A stretch of 64,000 nt of DNA from Candidatus Aminicenantota bacterium (GTDB taxonomy: Bacteria > Acidobacteriota > Aminicenantia > Aminicenantales > Aminicenantaceae). Made by a program: the position numbers and the translations under genes. This document shows, piece after piece, positions 17,781 through 27,331 of this stretch; within the stretch, counting starts at the first letter, position 1, and each line of letters starts with the position of its first letter. Location: positions 1-64,000 of the forward strand of contig JAUVXM010000002.1 of assembly GCA_030603565.1 (NCBI GenBank), read 5' to 3'. The notes beneath the pieces are model-generated. The model saw only the letters and a program-made list of their open reading frames with translations, searched no databases and was not told where the DNA came from.

Positions 17781-17843
17781 AACGAACGTCAAGATATCAA
17801 TGAGATACTTAAAAAATGAATTTTTCAATCAGGAGGCTGCCAG

Positions 17844-20834
17844 TTGAATATGAAGAAATTTTCTGAGTCGGTGATTAAATACCGTAAATTAATTATTTTC
17901 GTTACTGTTTTTATTACTCTGATTCTGGGATTTTTCTTAAAAAATCTTACGATCAACAGCGACATTCTTAGCTATCTGCCGCAAGATGATCCCAAGGTGG
18001 TGCTTTTCAATGAGGTCGGCGACAAGTTTGGCGGCAGTTCACTTGCTATGGTGGCGCTTGAGTGTGAGGATGCCTTCAATCACGCAACCTTGACCAGGAT
18101 CAACGAGATTACGCAGCAATTCAAGGAGATGGCCGAGATATTCCAGGTGATGAGCCTGACCGATATTATCGATATAAAGAAAACGGATTGGGGCCTTGAG
18201 ATTGGCAAATTCATTGATGAGGATAATATCCCAAGAGATTCTGAAGAGCTGTTAAGATTAAGAAAGTATGCCCTTTCCAAGGATATGTACCGGGATAATC
18301 TTATCTCTGACGATGGCAAGATAACGTTAATCATAGCTCGTTTGAAAGAGGATGCCGATAAATTAGCAATCGGGCGCAGGATGAGAGAGGTAGTCGAAGG
18401 AACTCGAGGAAACGAGAAAATCTATTACGGTGGCATACCGTTCCAAATGATTTTCTTGACTGACATAGTCCAGTCCGACCTGACCATGCTTATTCCACTC
18501 GTTATTTTTCTGGTGATGGGAGTGCTCTTAATGAGTTTCAGAAGCCTACGTGGTGTTTTTCTTCCCCTCTCCTGCGTACTGATAAGCACTATCTGGGTTT
18601 TGGGATTTATGAGCCTGTTGAAGATTCCCCTTACCATCGCATCGGATGCAATGCCGGTATTGCTCGTCGCGATCGGCAGTGCATACGGGATACACATGCT
18701 TTCCAAATATAACGAAGATGTTCACAAGGAAGAAAGTAAAATTCAAGATATAAAAGACGTATTGAGCGAAGTGGGCTTTCCAATTCTTCTGACCGGTTTA
18801 ACAACTCTAATCGGTTTCCTGGCATTCCTGTCTTCAAATTTGAGCTTGATACGCGAGTTCGGTGTCTTTACAGCCATGGGAGTGGCGTTTGCCATGATCA
18901 TATCCGTCACCTTACTGCCGGCCGTGCTCTCCTTCATGAAAGTCAAACGGACCAAACGTAGTACCAAAAAGAAAGAGAATGGATGGTCAACCGGAATGAT
19001 GAACAAAGTGGGAGGATTTGTGCTGAGGAATGCAAAGCTCATTATTGCATTCTGCATAGTTGTGGTCCTGTTTTCGCTGTTCATGATTACCAGGCTGAGT
19101 CGGGAAGTCAACATGGTTGATTACTTCAAGAAAAACAGCGAGATAAGGCAGGCAGAGGAGATGATGGAGGAAAGACTCGGCGGCTCCATTCCTGTCCAGA
19201 TAGTGATTAAAGGTGATTTGAAAGACCCCTTTGTCCTGAAGGAAATGATAAGGTTTGAGAAATTTATAGAGGCACAACCATCCATCCATAATCCCCATTC
19301 AATTGCAGACTTAATCTGTGAAATGAACTGGGTAGTGAACGGGCACCATACAATCCCCGAAACCAGAGATGGAGTAGCGAATCTATGGTTTTTTATCGAG
19401 GGAAACGAGATTTTGAATCAACTCATAACCGACGACGCCATGGAGGCGCTCATCCAGGCAAATCTGGGCACAGTAAATACCAAACAGGTTATTGCCCTGG
19501 TGAATCAGGTCGAAGGTTATATAAATAAGGAGTTGAGAACAGACCTTATTAAGTTGAGAATTTCCCTTGTATCCTCTGATTTTGAGGCGGTACTTGCGAA
19601 AGAGCGGATGGAACAAATACTTTCAAAAATAAATTGGGACATCAAAAAAAGGGGTCTTGTATGGACCGCTCATAATTCAGAGCTAAGGGAGATGCTTTTC
19701 ACGGCAGCTAACCCAAACAGCGGCGGCTTAGATGATGCCATGATAGATGCGCTAGGAATGAAAGTTAGTGATTATCTGCGCACCGAGAGTACCGACATCC
19801 AGGTTGAGTCTGAAAAAGTCATCTCTGCGATTATCGCTGACATTGGCGATTCGCTGCGACTGAGCAAACCGGGAATCGGGGAAGCAAAAACGCCTGAATG
19901 GGGCGAGGAGGATATTGTCGATGTCCTGAAGAAGAATGTCCCTCAAGCCCTGTACGCCGAAGACCCGGAGGCGCTTGATTACGCTGCCGAAACGATTGTA
20001 ACGATTATTAAAGACGAGAAAAATTGGGCAAGAGTGAAGAGATTAATTCAGGATATAAAACCTTTTCTTCCTGAGTCTCTTGCAGACGACGATAAATTCC
20101 TGGGCGATTTACGCGATGATGTCTGGGAGATAAACGAGGATCGGATAGCCATTGAAGGTTCGAAATACGAGATTCTCCCCGGTAATACCAAGTTCCAGAG
20201 CCGAACAAAGCTTTCTGCTCAACAGACAGGAATGCCGATAATCTACAATGACCTAGACAAACAGATCATAAAAAGCCAGGCTTTTAGCCTTTCCATCGCC
20301 ATTCTACTGGTGTTCCTGCTTCTTGCCTACCGTCTGAAATCGATTATTGGCGGTTTTGTTTCGATAACTCCGATCACTCTGACCATACTCATCAACTTTA
20401 CGATAATGGCGATTTTCGGCATACCCCTGGATGTTGTAACCGTCCTGATTGGCAGTGTAGCGGTCGGCATTGGAATCGACTACACAATCCATTTTATAAT
20501 CAGGTTCAAGGTCGAACACGCTCTGGGCAAGACTGAGCTTGAAGCTCTGGGCAAGACACTGGAAACCACTGGAAAGGCAATTGTCATCAATGCACTCTCG
20601 GTGATGATGGGGTTTTTGGTGCTGGTTCTGGGGAATATCGTCCCGATGCAGCGCTTCGGCTACCTCATCGCTATTACGATGATTGTCAGCGCCACAGCCT
20701 CGATTACGGTCATGCCCGCGTTGCTCCTGGTGACAAGAGCCGGATTTATCGGGAGGCTCGGATTGCTGACTAATGGTTTAGTCTCCAAAGTGGCCAATAA
20801 AATCAATGTAAAAAATAATTACAGAAAAAAATAA
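17844..20834 (+). CDS. RND superfamily (MMPL-type) exporter
   Basis: A 996-residue inner-membrane transporter with the duplicated RND architecture: one N-terminal helix (LIIFVTVFITLILGFFL), a large periplasmic domain, five helices (about 210-390), then a second helix, loop and five-helix set (about 400 and 810-975). SSD-like segments contain the characteristic GIGIDYTIHFIIRF and SAYGIHMLSKYNED. Proteins of this class move lipids or hydrophobic molecules using proton flow. The start is ambiguous: AGGAGG is 7 nt before TTG at 17844 and 13 nt before ATG at 17850, so TTG has the better spacing. Operon neighbours FabH, LolA-like and beta-barrel support a lipid export path. Confidence 0.88.
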   Translation: MNMKKFSESVIKYRKLIIFVTVFITLILGFFLKNLTINSDILSYLPQDDPKVVLFNEVGDKFGGSSLAMVALECEDAFNHATLTRINEITQQFKEMAEIFQVMSLTDIIDIKKTDWGLEIGKFIDEDNIPRDSEELLRLRKYALSKDMYRDNLISDDGKITLIIARLKEDADKLAIGRRMREVVEGTRGNEKIYYGGIPFQMIFLTDIVQSDLTMLIPLVIFLVMGVLLMSFRSLRGVFLPLSCVLISTIWVLGFMSLLKIPLTIASDAMPVLLVAIGSAYGIHMLSKYNEDVHKEESKIQDIKDVLSEVGFPILLTGLTTLIGFLAFLSSNLSLIREFGVFTAMGVAFAMIISVTLLPAVLSFMKVKRTKRSTKKKENGWSTGMMNKVGGFVLRNAKLIIAFCIVVVLFSLFMITRLSREVNMVDYFKKNSEIRQAEEMMEERLGGSIPVQIVIKGDLKDPFVLKEMIRFEKFIEAQPSIHNPHSIADLICEMNWVVNGHHTIPETRDGVANLWFFIEGNEILNQLITDDAMEALIQANLGTVNTKQVIALVNQVEGYINKELRTDLIKLRISLVSSDFEAVLAKERMEQILSKINWDIKKRGLVWTAHNSELREMLFTAANPNSGGLDDAMIDALGMKVSDYLRTESTDIQVESEKVISAIIADIGDSLRLSKPGIGEAKTPEWGEEDIVDVLKKNVPQALYAEDPEALDYAAETIVTIIKDEKNWARVKRLIQDIKPFLPESLADDDKFLGDLRDDVWEINEDRIAIEGSKYEILPGNTKFQSRTKLSAQQTGMPIIYNDLDKQIIKSQAFSLSIAILLVFLLLAYRLKSIIGGFVSITPITLTILINFTIMAIFGIPLDVVTVLIGSVAVGIGIDYTIHFIIRFKVEHALGKTELEALGKTLETTGKAIVINALSVMMGFLVLVLGNIVPMQRFGYLIAITMIVSATASITVMPALLLVTRAGFIGRLGLLTNGLVSKVANKINVKNNYRKK

Positions 20835-20855
20835 TTTCAAAAATAAGGAGGAAAA

Positions 20856-21620
20856 ATGCAAAAAATAACATTGACTACTATTCTTTTTTTTCTGGTTGCC
20901 TTCCTATTTATATGCCAACCTGAGGAGCTGAATGCGGAAGAATTGACCCTCACGGCTTCACAGATTCTTGAAAAGTGTGATGATGTTATCAATGCTCCCA
21001 CGGATCAGGATTTAAGAATAAAACTTATCCTGATAGACAAAAAAGGCAAAGAAAAAATGCGTGAGATGAGCATGCTTCAGAAGGGGAATGATAAAAGGAT
21101 GGTGAAGTTTCTGTCGCCTGCTGATCAGAGGGGGATTGCTTTCCTTTCGCTTCCCGACGACATTATGTATCTTTATCTACCTGCTTTCAAAAAAATAAGA
21201 CGCATTGCCTCTCATGTAAAAAATACCAAATTCGCAGGAAGCGATTTTACCTATGAAGATATGGAGGCAATAAGGTATTCAAAAAAATACATCCCTGAAT
21301 TGCTGAAGAAAGAGGAAAATCATTATGTTCTCCAACTCAAACCAAGAGAAGGAGTGAAAACTGACTATTCCAAATTAGTTATGTGGGTGAGAATGGATAA
21401 CTTCTACCCAACTAAAATTGAACATTACAATAAGGGTGACAAGCTATACAAGATAATGATCAGCAAAAAAATTGAGAAGGTTAATGGATACTGGATATCC
21501 AAGGAATATGAAATGGAAGATTTAAAAGCAGAACATAAGACAAGAATGATGATATTGGATGTAAAGTTTGACTCGGGATTGTCCGATGACAAATTCACAA
21601 AACGTTATTTAAGTAGATGA
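20856..21620 (+). CDS. LolA-like outer-membrane lipoprotein-sorting protein
   Basis: A 254-residue exported protein with a signal peptide (ITLTTILFFLVAFLFICQPEELNA) and the LolA/LppX-like half-barrel fold, of the type found next to MMPL exporters. Family features are the DVINAPTDQDLRIKLILIDKKG start, the RMVKFLSPADQRGIAFL segment, and YLPAFKKIRRI followed by FAGSDFTYEDM. Preceded by AGGAGG 6 nt before the ATG and 21 bp after the RND gene. It probably receives the lipid-like substrate in the periplasm and hands it to the barrel encoded next. Confidence 0.85.
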   Translation: MQKITLTTILFFLVAFLFICQPEELNAEELTLTASQILEKCDDVINAPTDQDLRIKLILIDKKGKEKMREMSMLQKGNDKRMVKFLSPADQRGIAFLSLPDDIMYLYLPAFKKIRRIASHVKNTKFAGSDFTYEDMEAIRYSKKYIPELLKKEENHYVLQLKPREGVKTDYSKLVMWVRMDNFYPTKIEHYNKGDKLYKIMISKKIEKVNGYWISKEYEMEDLKAEHKTRMMILDVKFDSGLSDDKFTKRYLSR

Positions 21621-21636
21621 AGAAGGGTAACATAAC

Positions 21637-22998
21637 ATGAAAAGGCGTAAAATCATATTGGCATCTGTATGTATTTTGTTGTTCTACTTTTCTTGTATTC
21701 TTCAGGCGCAAGAAAAAACGGATTCCGGAGTTAAATGGGGCGGGTATTTGCAAACAGATAATCGTCTCCGCTTAAAAGATAGTGATTTTTCCTGGCAGGA
21801 GTATCGGCTTGATTTAAAAGCGGATGTCAGTCCTTCGGAGAAGGCACATTTTTATAGCGAGTTCTGGATAAGGTCATGGGGATTTTCCGAGCTACAAAAT
21901 AGTTCCGATTTGATAAATAAAGATAAAGTCGCTCCCTGGAACCTGGATTTGCGAGAGGCATACGTTGACCTTTATGGGTTTCTTTTTGACAATCTCGATG
22001 TTCGGGTTGGAAGACAGCGCATAGCCTGGGGAACGGGAGATAAACTAAACCCCACTGACAATCTTAATCCCTATGATCTTGAAGACATCTGGGATTTCGG
22101 AAGACACCTGGGATCCAATGGACTTAAAATGTCCTATTACTTGGGAGATTATACGTTTGAAGCCGTTTTCATTCCAGCTTTCACACCTGCTGTATTGCCC
22201 AGAGGTGACTGGGCTTCGGCATTGTCACCCTCAATGGAATTGCCTCCTGGACTGACTTTAAGAAATCTCACCGATACGATAACAATTCCCGAAAACAACA
22301 TTAAAGAGAATTCTACTGTTGGTGTTAGAGTCTTGAAAAACTTTTTAGATTATGATTTTTCTCTGAGTTATGTTCATGGCAACGACTTTTTTCCGTTGGC
22401 AGAAAAAATAATCTTTACTCCTACAGATATGCCAGGCGACGTGGATATTGCAAGTGAACTTATATATCCGAAAAGGCATGTAGTCGGAGGGGATATGGCT
22501 GGAACCATTTACGATGTTGGGATATGGGCCGAAGCAGCGTTGTTTTTCCCTGAAAAAATCATGATGACTACTGACTTTTCTGCTCTGAGGATGGGCGTCC
22601 ATGAATCAACTGCTTTGGACAATGAGCCGTATGTAAAATACGTTGTTGGTGCAGATTATACCTTCAGGAATGGAATCTATATCAATGGGCAATACCTGCA
22701 TGGTTTCATACATGAACGGGGTAAAGACAATTTGGAAGATTATTTTATGTTTGGCATAGAGAAGAAATTATTTGACAATAAGCTGAAGCCAACGATTTCA
22801 GGAGGTTTAGAGGTAAAGGATTTTAAAGACTTTAAAAATAATTATGCCCTTATTCTTTCGCCTGAAATCGCTTATTATCCTCTTGACAATGCTGAGGTTA
22901 TCCTTGGCGTCCGATGGATAGAGGGAAAAGTCACGACTGCCTTTGGAAGGGTAAAAGATAATGACGAGTTTTATATCAGGGTAAAGTATAGCTTTTAG
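21637..22998 (+). CDS. Outer-membrane beta-barrel protein, DUF1302-like
   Basis: A 453-residue protein with a signal peptide (IILASVCILLFYFSCILQAQ), alternating amphipathic strands and a terminal aromatic residue (FYIRVKYSF), as expected for an outer-membrane barrel. The segment VRVGRQRIAWGTGDKLNPTD followed by NLNPYDLEDIWDF is typical of the DUF1302-type barrels that accompany LolA-like and RND genes. It begins 16 bp after the LolA-like gene and closes the operon. Probable role is the outer-membrane station of the lipid export chain. Confidence 0.8.
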   Translation: MKRRKIILASVCILLFYFSCILQAQEKTDSGVKWGGYLQTDNRLRLKDSDFSWQEYRLDLKADVSPSEKAHFYSEFWIRSWGFSELQNSSDLINKDKVAPWNLDLREAYVDLYGFLFDNLDVRVGRQRIAWGTGDKLNPTDNLNPYDLEDIWDFGRHLGSNGLKMSYYLGDYTFEAVFIPAFTPAVLPRGDWASALSPSMELPPGLTLRNLTDTITIPENNIKENSTVGVRVLKNFLDYDFSLSYVHGNDFFPLAEKIIFTPTDMPGDVDIASELIYPKRHVVGGDMAGTIYDVGIWAEAALFFPEKIMMTTDFSALRMGVHESTALDNEPYVKYVVGADYTFRNGIYINGQYLHGFIHERGKDNLEDYFMFGIEKKLFDNKLKPTISGGLEVKDFKDFKNNYALILSPEIAYYPLDNAEVILGVRWIEGKVTTAFGRVKDNDEFYIRVKYSF

Positions 22999-23074
22999 GA
23001 TGTTATTTTTAATGTGTTATGAATGAAGAAAGGGTAGTCAAAAAAGTTTTTTTTCACTTGAAACCGACTTCCCA

Positions 23075-23178
23075 ACAGAGTTTGTTTCTGCAGAAATCTT
23101 AAGGAAGGAAATCTCATTCTGACCGAGATGAAAGCAAAAGGATTTAATTTGTCTGTGAATTCTCTAAAAGAAATTTAG
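23075..23178 (+). pseudogene. Remnant of a PIN-domain (DUF3368-like) toxin gene
   Basis: 23075-23104 matches 35691-35720 and 23099-23177 matches 36008-36086 of the intact PIN toxin gene in this window, with only scattered differences. About 292 bp of the middle are missing. The join lies at CTTAAG, a hexamer present at both ends of the deleted segment in the intact gene, so it looks like a microhomology-mediated deletion. 292 is not a multiple of three, so the frame is broken. No antitoxin remnant is visible upstream. Confidence 0.85.
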
Positions 23179-23246
23179 GATTGAAGAGCAGTCAGTCTCT
23201 TTTTTGCATCTTCCCCTTACCGAGAAAATTATTTTCAATTTTTTAC

Positions 23247-23293
23247 TTGACAAATACTCTAATATCATTATACTTTAAATATATTGAAGTATA
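23247..23293 (+). promoter_or_regulatory. Promoter with palindromic operator before the 23.3 kb membrane gene
   Basis: TTGACA at 23247-23252 is followed after 16 nt by TATACT at 23269-23274. An imperfect 25-bp palindrome, with arms TATACTT and AAGTATA, spans 23269-23293 from the -10 onward. The site suits repression by a winged-helix protein such as the one encoded at 24138. Confidence 0.55.
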
Positions 23294-23328
23294 AACATAT
23301 TAGATTTATAATTAAGAGGAGGTAGAAA

Positions 23329-24102
23329 ATGGAAAAACCTGGAAAATTAAAAACGAGCAATTGGGGAATCGTCTTTTTTACTCTGCTGATTGTAGTAATT
23401 CTTACATGTTCCGCGATATTTTTTGGTAAAACAGTATTCTACACTGTACTTTGTTTTATGCCTTTATTAGCGGCTATTACCCACTTTATCAGTTTTCTCA
23501 GAACAAAGAATTGGGGTCATTTGATTCTAATGCTATTTTATGTGTTTATTGTCCTTCTTTTCTTCCCTACTTTAGCTTTTAACCAACAAACAAGAATAAT
23601 ACTTGCAGCATGTGCCTTGATCCTGTTCATAGGAGAGATTATTGTACTTTCAAGCAAAAGAATTAACTGGCGCTATCGGGAGATACTGGAACTTGCGGCA
23701 TATCCTGTAGAAGAGTCCACCGACGGTTTTACTCCCCGCGCATTCCCTGCCGGGGAAGCACAATACACAAAAGAAGAAATTATTGGATTCACAAAATTCA
23801 TGATTAAACATGTTATCGCCTACCCGTTCGTTGAAGAGAATAGAGTTGTCCTGGTAGTTCCGGAAAATATGTTTGTTTATATGCTTTTTCTAAAGCACAG
23901 CTACAAAAAAGACACCTATATCACTTTTGATTTCAAGGGAAATGTCTCTGTCACTATCGCCAAAAAGGACTATCAAAAATACAAGGAAGAATTCACTTTT
24001 GATCAATTATGTGCTTCTCTGGGAAATTTGTTCATAGAATTTCTGGAGCTGTACCAAAAAGATAAAAGCAGAGAAATCATTGACAAACTGAATGCAATCT
24101 AA
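23329..24102 (+). CDS. Membrane protein with cytoplasmic C-terminal domain, unknown function
   Basis: A 257-residue protein. Four hydrophobic segments lie in the first 110 residues (IVFFTLLIVVILTCSAIFF, TVLCFMPLLAAITHFISFL, HLILMLFYVFIVLLFF, RIILAACALILFIGEIIVL). The soluble remainder has FTPRAFPAGEAQYTKEEIIG and VLVVPENMFVYMLFL, which I have not seen in a named family. A strong AGGAGG lies just before the ATG. It is followed 35 bp on by an HTH protein gene, so the pair probably forms a sensor and regulator unit. Confidence 0.65.
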   Translation: MEKPGKLKTSNWGIVFFTLLIVVILTCSAIFFGKTVFYTVLCFMPLLAAITHFISFLRTKNWGHLILMLFYVFIVLLFFPTLAFNQQTRIILAACALILFIGEIIVLSSKRINWRYREILELAAYPVEESTDGFTPRAFPAGEAQYTKEEIIGFTKFMIKHVIAYPFVEENRVVLVVPENMFVYMLFLKHSYKKDTYITFDFKGNVSVTIAKKDYQKYKEEFTFDQLCASLGNLFIEFLELYQKDKSREIIDKLNAI

Positions 24103-24137
24103 AGTGAAATACAAAGAAGTAAATTGGAGAAATTTCA

Positions 24138-24734
24138 ATGGATTTTAAAACAGCATCTCAATTAGGCTCCATAATCTCTAAAGATTATGCCGAGGATTTC
24201 TTTAAGCTGCTGGTGATATATCAAGACATTTCAGCCTCAGAAGCAGCCTCCCGGCTTAACCTTCATATATCAACCGCCCAGGATTTTCTCGAGGGATTAA
24301 ACTCCCAGGATATAGTTTCAAAAAAAGAAGTCCTTGAAAAAAAGCGGCCCTATTTCAGGTATTCCCTTAAAAAGAAAACATTAACTATAACAATCGATTT
24401 TGTTGCCCTATATAACAAACAGGATCATCAGGATAGATTAAAATGGAAAATAAGGGAGAAAAAGAATTCCGGCGCTATATTTAAAAAATTCAGGAAAAGT
24501 GATTATATTTCTGCGGTGCACTTTTTTACAGGCAAGGGAAGAACCCGAATTGAAAAAAAAATCAATCTAACAAGAAACCAGGGAAATTTCCTTTTATATC
24601 TCCCTTTTCCGACAGAGCCTTTTTTAAGCGTGGCTGAAATTATAAAAAAAGCTAAAATTGAAGATTCAAACATTCCAGAAGTCCTGGATATTATCGATGC
24701 TTTACTCAACCATAAAATAATTGAAAAGAGATGA
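24138..24734 (+). CDS. Winged-helix (ArsR/MarR-like) DNA-binding regulator
   Basis: A 198-residue protein. Residues 20-60 (FFKLLVIYQDISASEAASRL followed by NLHISTAQDFLEGL) form a winged-helix HTH of the kind in ArsR-type regulators. A basic wing region follows (KKEVLEKKRPYFRYSLKKK). The rest, including IREKKNSGAIFKKFRKSDYI, is helical and of unknown type. It likely binds the palindrome in front of the partner membrane gene. An 8-bp perfect inverted repeat, GACACTTG/CAAGTGTC, spans 24733-24769 just past the stop but has a long loop, so it is a weak terminator candidate. Confidence 0.65.
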   Translation: MDFKTASQLGSIISKDYAEDFFKLLVIYQDISASEAASRLNLHISTAQDFLEGLNSQDIVSKKEVLEKKRPYFRYSLKKKTLTITIDFVALYNKQDHQDRLKWKIREKKNSGAIFKKFRKSDYISAVHFFTGKGRTRIEKKINLTRNQGNFLLYLPFPTEPFLSVAEIIKKAKIEDSNIPEVLDIIDALLNHKIIEKR

Positions 24735-24834
24735 CACTTGTTATTTAAAAAATCCAATTCTTTTCAAGTGTCTGAGTATAGTCCTAGTTAAAGATTTTAT
24801 CTATTTGAGGCATTCCTTATTGAGCCTTGATTTC

Positions 24835-27321
24835 TCACTCATCTTTATCCCCGCGGATCATACGGATACCGAACACCGATGCAACAGAACTCCCCTCTGC
24901 AGCTTCAAAACGCACAGTTACTATCTCTTTGCCCTTGATGATGCTTGCATCGATGGCATACTCGACATTAAAAAATCGTTGGGGGTAGCTTCTTTTCACT
25001 TCCTGATGGCCGATAGGCCTCCCGTCCACAAGAATATTGAATGTGGCGCTTCGGCTTCGCTCACCAGTGTAGTAGGTCACGACCAGGACCATGGGAGACT
25101 CGGGCTCTACAGGCAGATCAAAGGAGAACCAGCTCCCGCTTCTGCGTCCGGGACGACCCCTCACCTGTGTGATACGCGCATCTTCAGAGCCTTGATAGTT
25201 AAAATCCCGTTCCGGCTGCATCTCTCCAGGTTGAGCATAGGCCACAGTGGCTTTTTCGGAGACGAGCTGCCGTTCTTGTTCAGCGACATACTCGGCTTTT
25301 TTCTCCTCCCATCCGGGCTTGGAAAAGAGGTCGAAATAGACAGCGTAGACACGACGGTGTAAACGGTAGAACGGCACCAAATTGGCCTCGATCTCAAGGT
25401 CGGCACCAAAATTATCGCGGCCAACACCAGTAATCCGAAAATGTCCCGGTTCGTTGGGAACTGGATGCACCCATTGGCCCACCGGCTGCTCGGCAGCCAC
25501 GAATACAGGAATTGTCAGCGGTTCACGCCTGACATCACTTCCGCGTCCTCTCTCACGTTCCGGTCCCAAGTCTGCAGCCAATGCAAGAGGCCCCCACATA
25601 ATAGCAGCGACCTGCGGATTGTCCGGTGTGGGCTCCAAACGAAGCGTCTTGGGGAGGGTTAGCTCGATTGTGTCGCCGGTATTCCAGGTCCGTTTCAGTT
25701 CGACATACACTCCGGAACTATCCACACCGGCACGGCCAGCAACGGGGCGACCCGATTCAGGCACATCGCGATAAGGATTGATGGTGTCTTCTGAGACGGG
25801 TATGCCATTGACATTTATGGAAAATCCGTCACCAGCCCATAAGGGCCGGCGCAGAGCCAGAGTTATTTTTTTGGGGGACTGGAGCATCATTTTTATGGTC
25901 ACGGACTCCCCTTCCGGGAAATCCGTATCCACCTCCAGGCTGACACCTGCCACAGTCCAGTCTAGCGTGGACGGTGCATACAAATTCACCCAGAGCTTGT
26001 CCTCTGCTTCATAGTAGATCCCGTCTCCATGAAGAGCATGACTCTCCATGCCCGTTCCCACACAGCAGGTGAAACTGCGGAACATATCCTGATATTCATG
26101 CTGGACTCCTCTACCGACCGGCACCATGTAGCATGTCCGGCCGTCCTCTGGATCAATAGAGGCCAAGATATGGTTGAAAAGAGCCCTCTCATAAAAATCG
26201 GCGTAATGGGCGTCGGGCCGGATCGCAAAAAGCCGGCGGGTTAGTTTGAGCATGTTGTAAACATTACACGTTTCAGCAGTCCGACCGTCAACACGATCAC
26301 TGAGCTTACCGGGTTCACCAAAATATTCGTCATGACCGTGTCCACCCGTGGCATAGCTGTGGTGCTGGACAACTTGATCCCAGAAAAAACTTGCAGCCAG
26401 AAAATCTCCTGCACTGCCCGTATAGGCATAACGGTCGGCCGAGCCGATAAGCTTGGGCACCTGCGTGTTAGCGTGTTTGCCCTCAAGGATGTCCTGGTGG
26501 CGTTTGAGAGGCTCAATAAAGGATCGGTGTTCAAATTTATAGGAAAGATCCAACCAGCGCTTGTCCCCTGTGTCAGCATAGAGATCGACCATAACCTCGT
26601 TCATGCCTCCAAACTCCGTGTTCAGCATACGCTGTATCTGTCCTGCATCGAGAGGTGCAAGAATGCGTTCTGCCCATTCCGCAAATTTGATTTCCAATTC
26701 CAAAGCCAACTTGTTGCCCGTATAACGAAAGGCGTCCCTTAAGCCTGCGAATGTTTTATGCAGGGTGTACCACGGTGACCATAAACCATTGAGATCAAAA
26801 CCGCCGGATTTGATTTCTCCCTGTGATAAGCGCATGAAAAGTTCATGCCCGTCAATACCGTCTCGATTGACAATGGCCCCAAGGTACCCGTCGCCCCTCT
26901 TGTCTTGAACTTCCTTGAATTCTGTGACGATATAATCTGCCCGTCGCTTGAACTCTTCATTGCCGGTAGCAGCGTACATTAAGCTGATAGCCGAGAGATA
27001 ATGCCCGGCAATGTGGCCGGTCAGCTGGCGGCTGTCCACTGCATCCCAACCTCCGTATCCCTCGGCCTTTGCTTTCAGGCCCGCACGGATACGGTAGCCG
27101 GCCAGCATGCGATTTGGTTCCAGCTGAAGCAAATATTCAGCCGTCACATCCTGGGCTTGCTTGAGAGGACCGCCCAACAGTCTAACTTTGCCTAAATCTA
27201 AGGGCCGTGCTTTAAGGATTTTTTCCTCAAAAGCCCCCACAACAGGATCCTGCCCCTCTGCAAGAATATTAAGGTTAAATACCAAGACCAAAAACAAAAG
27301 AGAAATAATTTTTGCTTTCAT
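24835..27321 (-). CDS. GH127 (DUF1680) beta-L-arabinofuranosidase-like glycosidase, secreted
   Basis: A large exported glycoside hydrolase with signal peptide (AKIISLLFLVLVFNLNILA). It has an (alpha/alpha)6-barrel, followed by beta domains and a C-terminal DUF4986/DUF6805-like part. Catalytic features of GH127 are present: AETCNVYNMLKL (acid/base Glu and zinc-site Cys, about 347-349) and FTCCVGTGMESH (nucleophile and zinc-site Cys pair, about 417-418), at almost the same spacing as in bifidobacterial HypBA1. The track starts at a GTG (27327), but GGAAG lies 5 nt before the ATG at 27321, which I prefer. It follows the M6 protease gene by about 10 bp. The expected activity is removal of arabinofuranose from plant or glycoprotein glycans; the exact substrate is not readable. 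Confidence 0.9.
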   Translation of the reverse strand: MKAKIISLLFLVLVFNLNILAEGQDPVVGAFEEKILKARPLDLGKVRLLGGPLKQAQDVTAEYLLQLEPNRMLAGYRIRAGLKAKAEGYGGWDAVDSRQLTGHIAGHYLSAISLMYAATGNEEFKRRADYIVTEFKEVQDKRGDGYLGAIVNRDGIDGHELFMRLSQGEIKSGGFDLNGLWSPWYTLHKTFAGLRDAFRYTGNKLALELEIKFAEWAERILAPLDAGQIQRMLNTEFGGMNEVMVDLYADTGDKRWLDLSYKFEHRSFIEPLKRHQDILEGKHANTQVPKLIGSADRYAYTGSAGDFLAASFFWDQVVQHHSYATGGHGHDEYFGEPGKLSDRVDGRTAETCNVYNMLKLTRRLFAIRPDAHYADFYERALFNHILASIDPEDGRTCYMVPVGRGVQHEYQDMFRSFTCCVGTGMESHALHGDGIYYEAEDKLWVNLYAPSTLDWTVAGVSLEVDTDFPEGESVTIKMMLQSPKKITLALRRPLWAGDGFSINVNGIPVSEDTINPYRDVPESGRPVAGRAGVDSSGVYVELKRTWNTGDTIELTLPKTLRLEPTPDNPQVAAIMWGPLALAADLGPERERGRGSDVRREPLTIPVFVAAEQPVGQWVHPVPNEPGHFRITGVGRDNFGADLEIEANLVPFYRLHRRVYAVYFDLFSKPGWEEKKAEYVAEQERQLVSEKATVAYAQPGEMQPERDFNYQGSEDARITQVRGRPGRRSGSWFSFDLPVEPESPMVLVVTYYTGERSRSATFNILVDGRPIGHQEVKRSYPQRFFNVEYAIDASIIKGKEIVTVRFEAAEGSSVASVFGIRMIRGDKDE

Positions 27322-27331
27322 CATCACTTCC

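Noticed and set aside
24721-25362. Plus-strand 213-aa ORF
   Set aside because: It lies antisense to the GH127 gene, has no family features and has shadow-like composition. GH127 motifs on the minus strand are unambiguous.
25382-25774. Plus-strand 130-aa ORF
   Set aside because: Serine/proline-rich antisense shadow of GH127.
26332-26742. Plus-strand 136-aa ORF
   Set aside because: Antisense to GH127; no motif or ribosome-binding site support.
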